Assembly: GCF_039503195.1 (NCBI RefSeq)
Contig: NZ_JBCJKP010000001.1
Coordinates: forward strand, 2,232,001 to 2,296,000
Origin: Streptomyces mirabilis
Lineage (GTDB): Bacteria > Actinomycetota > Actinomycetes > Streptomycetales > Streptomycetaceae
Direction: 5' to 3'
Length of the DNA stretch: 64,000 nt
Positions within the stretch are counted from its first letter, which is position 1. The number at the start of each line of letters is the position of its first letter. Below, piece by piece: positions 62,387 through 64,000 of the stretch. The position numbers and the translations under genes are program-made. The notes beneath the pieces are model-generated. The model was not told the DNA's origin. It saw only the letters and a program-made list of their open reading frames with translations, and made no database searches.

Positions 62387-63567
62387 CGCACGACCAGGTT
62401 CTCGAGGTAGGACTCGACGTTGCGCCGCGTCTCGGGCACGCTGTCGCCGCCGAACTTCTCGGCCACCGCGTCCGCGAGGACGAGGGCGACCATGGCCTCG
62501 GCGACGATTCCGGCGGCCGGGACCGCACAGACGTCGGAGCGCTGGTGGTGGGCCTTGGCGGCCTCGCCGGTCGCGACGTCGATCGTGGCCAGCGCGCGCG
62601 GCACGGTCGCGATCGGCTTCATCGCGGCGCGTACGCGCAGCAGCTCGCCGGTGGTCAGACCGCCCTCGGTGCCGCCGGAGCGGCCGGAGGTGCGGCGGAT
62701 GCCGTCCTCGGTGTGGACGATCTCGTCGTGGGCCTTGGAGCCGGGCACGCGGGCCAGTTCGAAGCCGTCGCCGACCTCGACGCCCTTGATCGCCTGGATG
62801 CCCATGAGCGCGGCCGCGAGCCGGGCGTCGAGGCGCCGGTCCCAGTGCACGTGCGAGCCGAGGCCCACCGGCACGCCGTACGCGAGCACCTCGACGACGC
62901 CGCCGAGCGTGTCGCCGTCCTTGTGGGCCTGGTCGATCTCCGCGACCATCGCCTTCGACGTGTCGGCGTCGAGGCAGCGCACCGGGTCGGCGTCGAGCTT
63001 CTCGACGTCCGAGGGCTTGGGGTAGACGCCGTACGGGGCCTTCGCCGCGGCCAGCTCGACGACGTGCGAGACGATCTCGATCCCGGCCGTCTCCTTCAGG
63101 TACGAACGGGCCACGGCGCCCAGCGCGACACGGGCCGCGGTCTCCCGGGCGGAGGCGCGCTCCAGGATCGGCCGGGCCTCGTCGAAGCCGTACTTCTGCA
63201 TGCCCGCGAGGTCGGCGTGGCCGGGCCGGGGCCGGGTCAGCGGCGCGTTGCGGGCCACCTCCGCCAGCACCGACGGGTCGACCGGGTCGGCCGCCATGAC
63301 CTGCTCCCACTTGGGCCACTCGGTGTTGCCGACCATGACGGCCACCGGCGAGCCGAGGGTGAGACCGTGCCGGACACCGCCCAGGAAGGTGACCTCGTCG
63401 CGCTCGAACTTCATCCGGGCACCGCGTCCATAGCCCAGGCGCCGCCGGGCGAGGTGGTCCGCCACCATCTCCGTGGTGATCGGCACGCCGGCGGGAAGGC
63501 CCTCCAGCGTCGCGACAAGTGCGGGACCGTGGGACTCCCCCGCGGTCAGCCAGCGCAACCTGCTCAA
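62383..63567 (-). CDS. aroC: Chorismate synthase
   Basis: 394 residues; FMN-dependent last step of the shikimate pathway. Signatures [53 protein letters not shown] and [13 protein letters not shown]. It begins with the rare start TTG at 63567, supported by GAGGAG 5 bp upstream. First gene of the aroC-aroK-aroB chain. Confidence 0.97.
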
Positions 63568-63745
63568 CGGTGCTCCTCATGCTCGCGCCCTGGTACTGCT
63601 GCTGCGTACACGCGTCCTCGTGTACGGCGTCGGCGCGACCGGGTGCGCGGCCCGGGCCCGCCACCTCCGATCCTCCCACGTCCGGGCGCGGTGCCCCGCC
63701 GCAGGTCCATCAGGCGGGACGGCGCCCGGCCCGCCGCCGCGGTGC

Positions 63746-64000
63746 TCAGCGGCTCGCGAGGGCCAGCTCGCCCGCCTTCCGCATGGCGTCGAGGGGCGCC
63801 GGGGCGAGTCCGGTCATCCGCTCGACCTGGAGCACCGCCTGGTGCACGAGCAGGTCGAGTCCGCTGACCACGGCACCGCCGTAGCCCGACCAGCGGGCCG
63901 CGAGGTCGGTGGGCCACGGGTCGTACAGCACGTCGAAGAGCGTCGCGGGCCGTTCCGGGACGGCGGCGGACAGGGCGTCCGTCGTGCCCGCGGGGGTGGT
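63746..64000 (-). CDS. aroE: Shikimate dehydrogenase, C-terminal part
   Basis: Partial: 84 C-terminal codons inside the window; the gene continues beyond the right edge. Visible are STTPAG-type residues TTPAGTTDAL, LFDVLYDPWPTDLAARW and GLDLLVHQAVLQVERMTG, all typical of the AroE nucleotide-binding end. Reduces 3-dehydroshikimate with NADPH. 178 bp upstream of aroC. Confidence 0.92.
   Translation of the reverse strand, partial: TTPAGTTDALSAAVPERPATLFDVLYDPWPTDLAARWSGYGGAVVSGLDLLVHQAVLQVERMTGLAPAPLDAMRKAGELALASR

Overview
The window is high-GC chromosomal DNA from a Streptomyces species. The evidence is GTG/TTG starts with GGAGG-type ribosome sites, a bldD gene, the actinobacterial integration host factor, a conservon-type kinase operon, a DasR-like operator and the common Streptomyces intergenic palindromes. 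As far as I recall, the gene order follows the S. coelicolor core around SCO1439-SCO1498. I see no rRNA, convincing tRNA, CRISPR array, transposase or phage gene.

Layout, left to right. 0-4 kb: riboflavin operon ribE-ribM-ribBA-ribH-hisE (minus strand) behind an FMN riboswitch, preceded by what looks like a chitinase-type promoter without a gene. 4-15.6 kb: accessory metabolism: a ROK regulator/MFS pair, a thioesterase, a secreted alginate-lyase-like enzyme, a uracil/xanthine permease, a GH6 glucanase with a TTA (bldA) codon, a DUF5995 protein, an LLM flavin enzyme, and an amine oxidase plus nitrilase-family amidase pair that could form an indole-3-acetamide route. 15.8-19 kb: a conservon (cvnA-B-C) lacking its usual GTPase gene. 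19.2-25.7 kb: a GntR-controlled ABC importer whose operon ends in a HAD phosphatase/EEP phosphodiesterase fusion, the most novel-looking system here. 25.8-32.3 kb: Lrp regulator and amino acid permease, guaB1, an RNase Sa-like lipoprotein with barstar, a SorC regulator and rpe. 32.4-37.1 kb: a decaying stretch with three broken genes around an intact flavin disulfide reductase and rsmB.

37-45.6 kb is housekeeping: fmt, a small HTH gene on the other strand, priA, metK, coaBC, rpoZ, gmk and mihF. 46-56 kb is the pyrimidine operon pyrR-pyrB-pyrC-(PH-like membrane protein)-carA-carB-pyrD-pyrF, headed by a PyrR-binding RNA loop that covers the pyrR ribosome site. bldD diverges from pyrR, with BldD boxes in its promoter. 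Between bldD and nusB lie a 26-bp perfect hairpin and a 166-bp MITE-like palindrome. 57-64 kb holds nusB, efp, an M24 peptidase homologue with altered metal ligands, a P-loop kinase-like gene, and the shikimate genes aroB-aroK-aroC-aroE (last one cut by the window end).

Most operons are tightly packed with ATGA/GTGA stop-start overlaps (rib, ABC importer, RNase-barstar, pyr, aro), implying translational coupling. Starts were moved from the longest frame to the codon with a good ribosome site or family-typical N-terminus where these disagreed.
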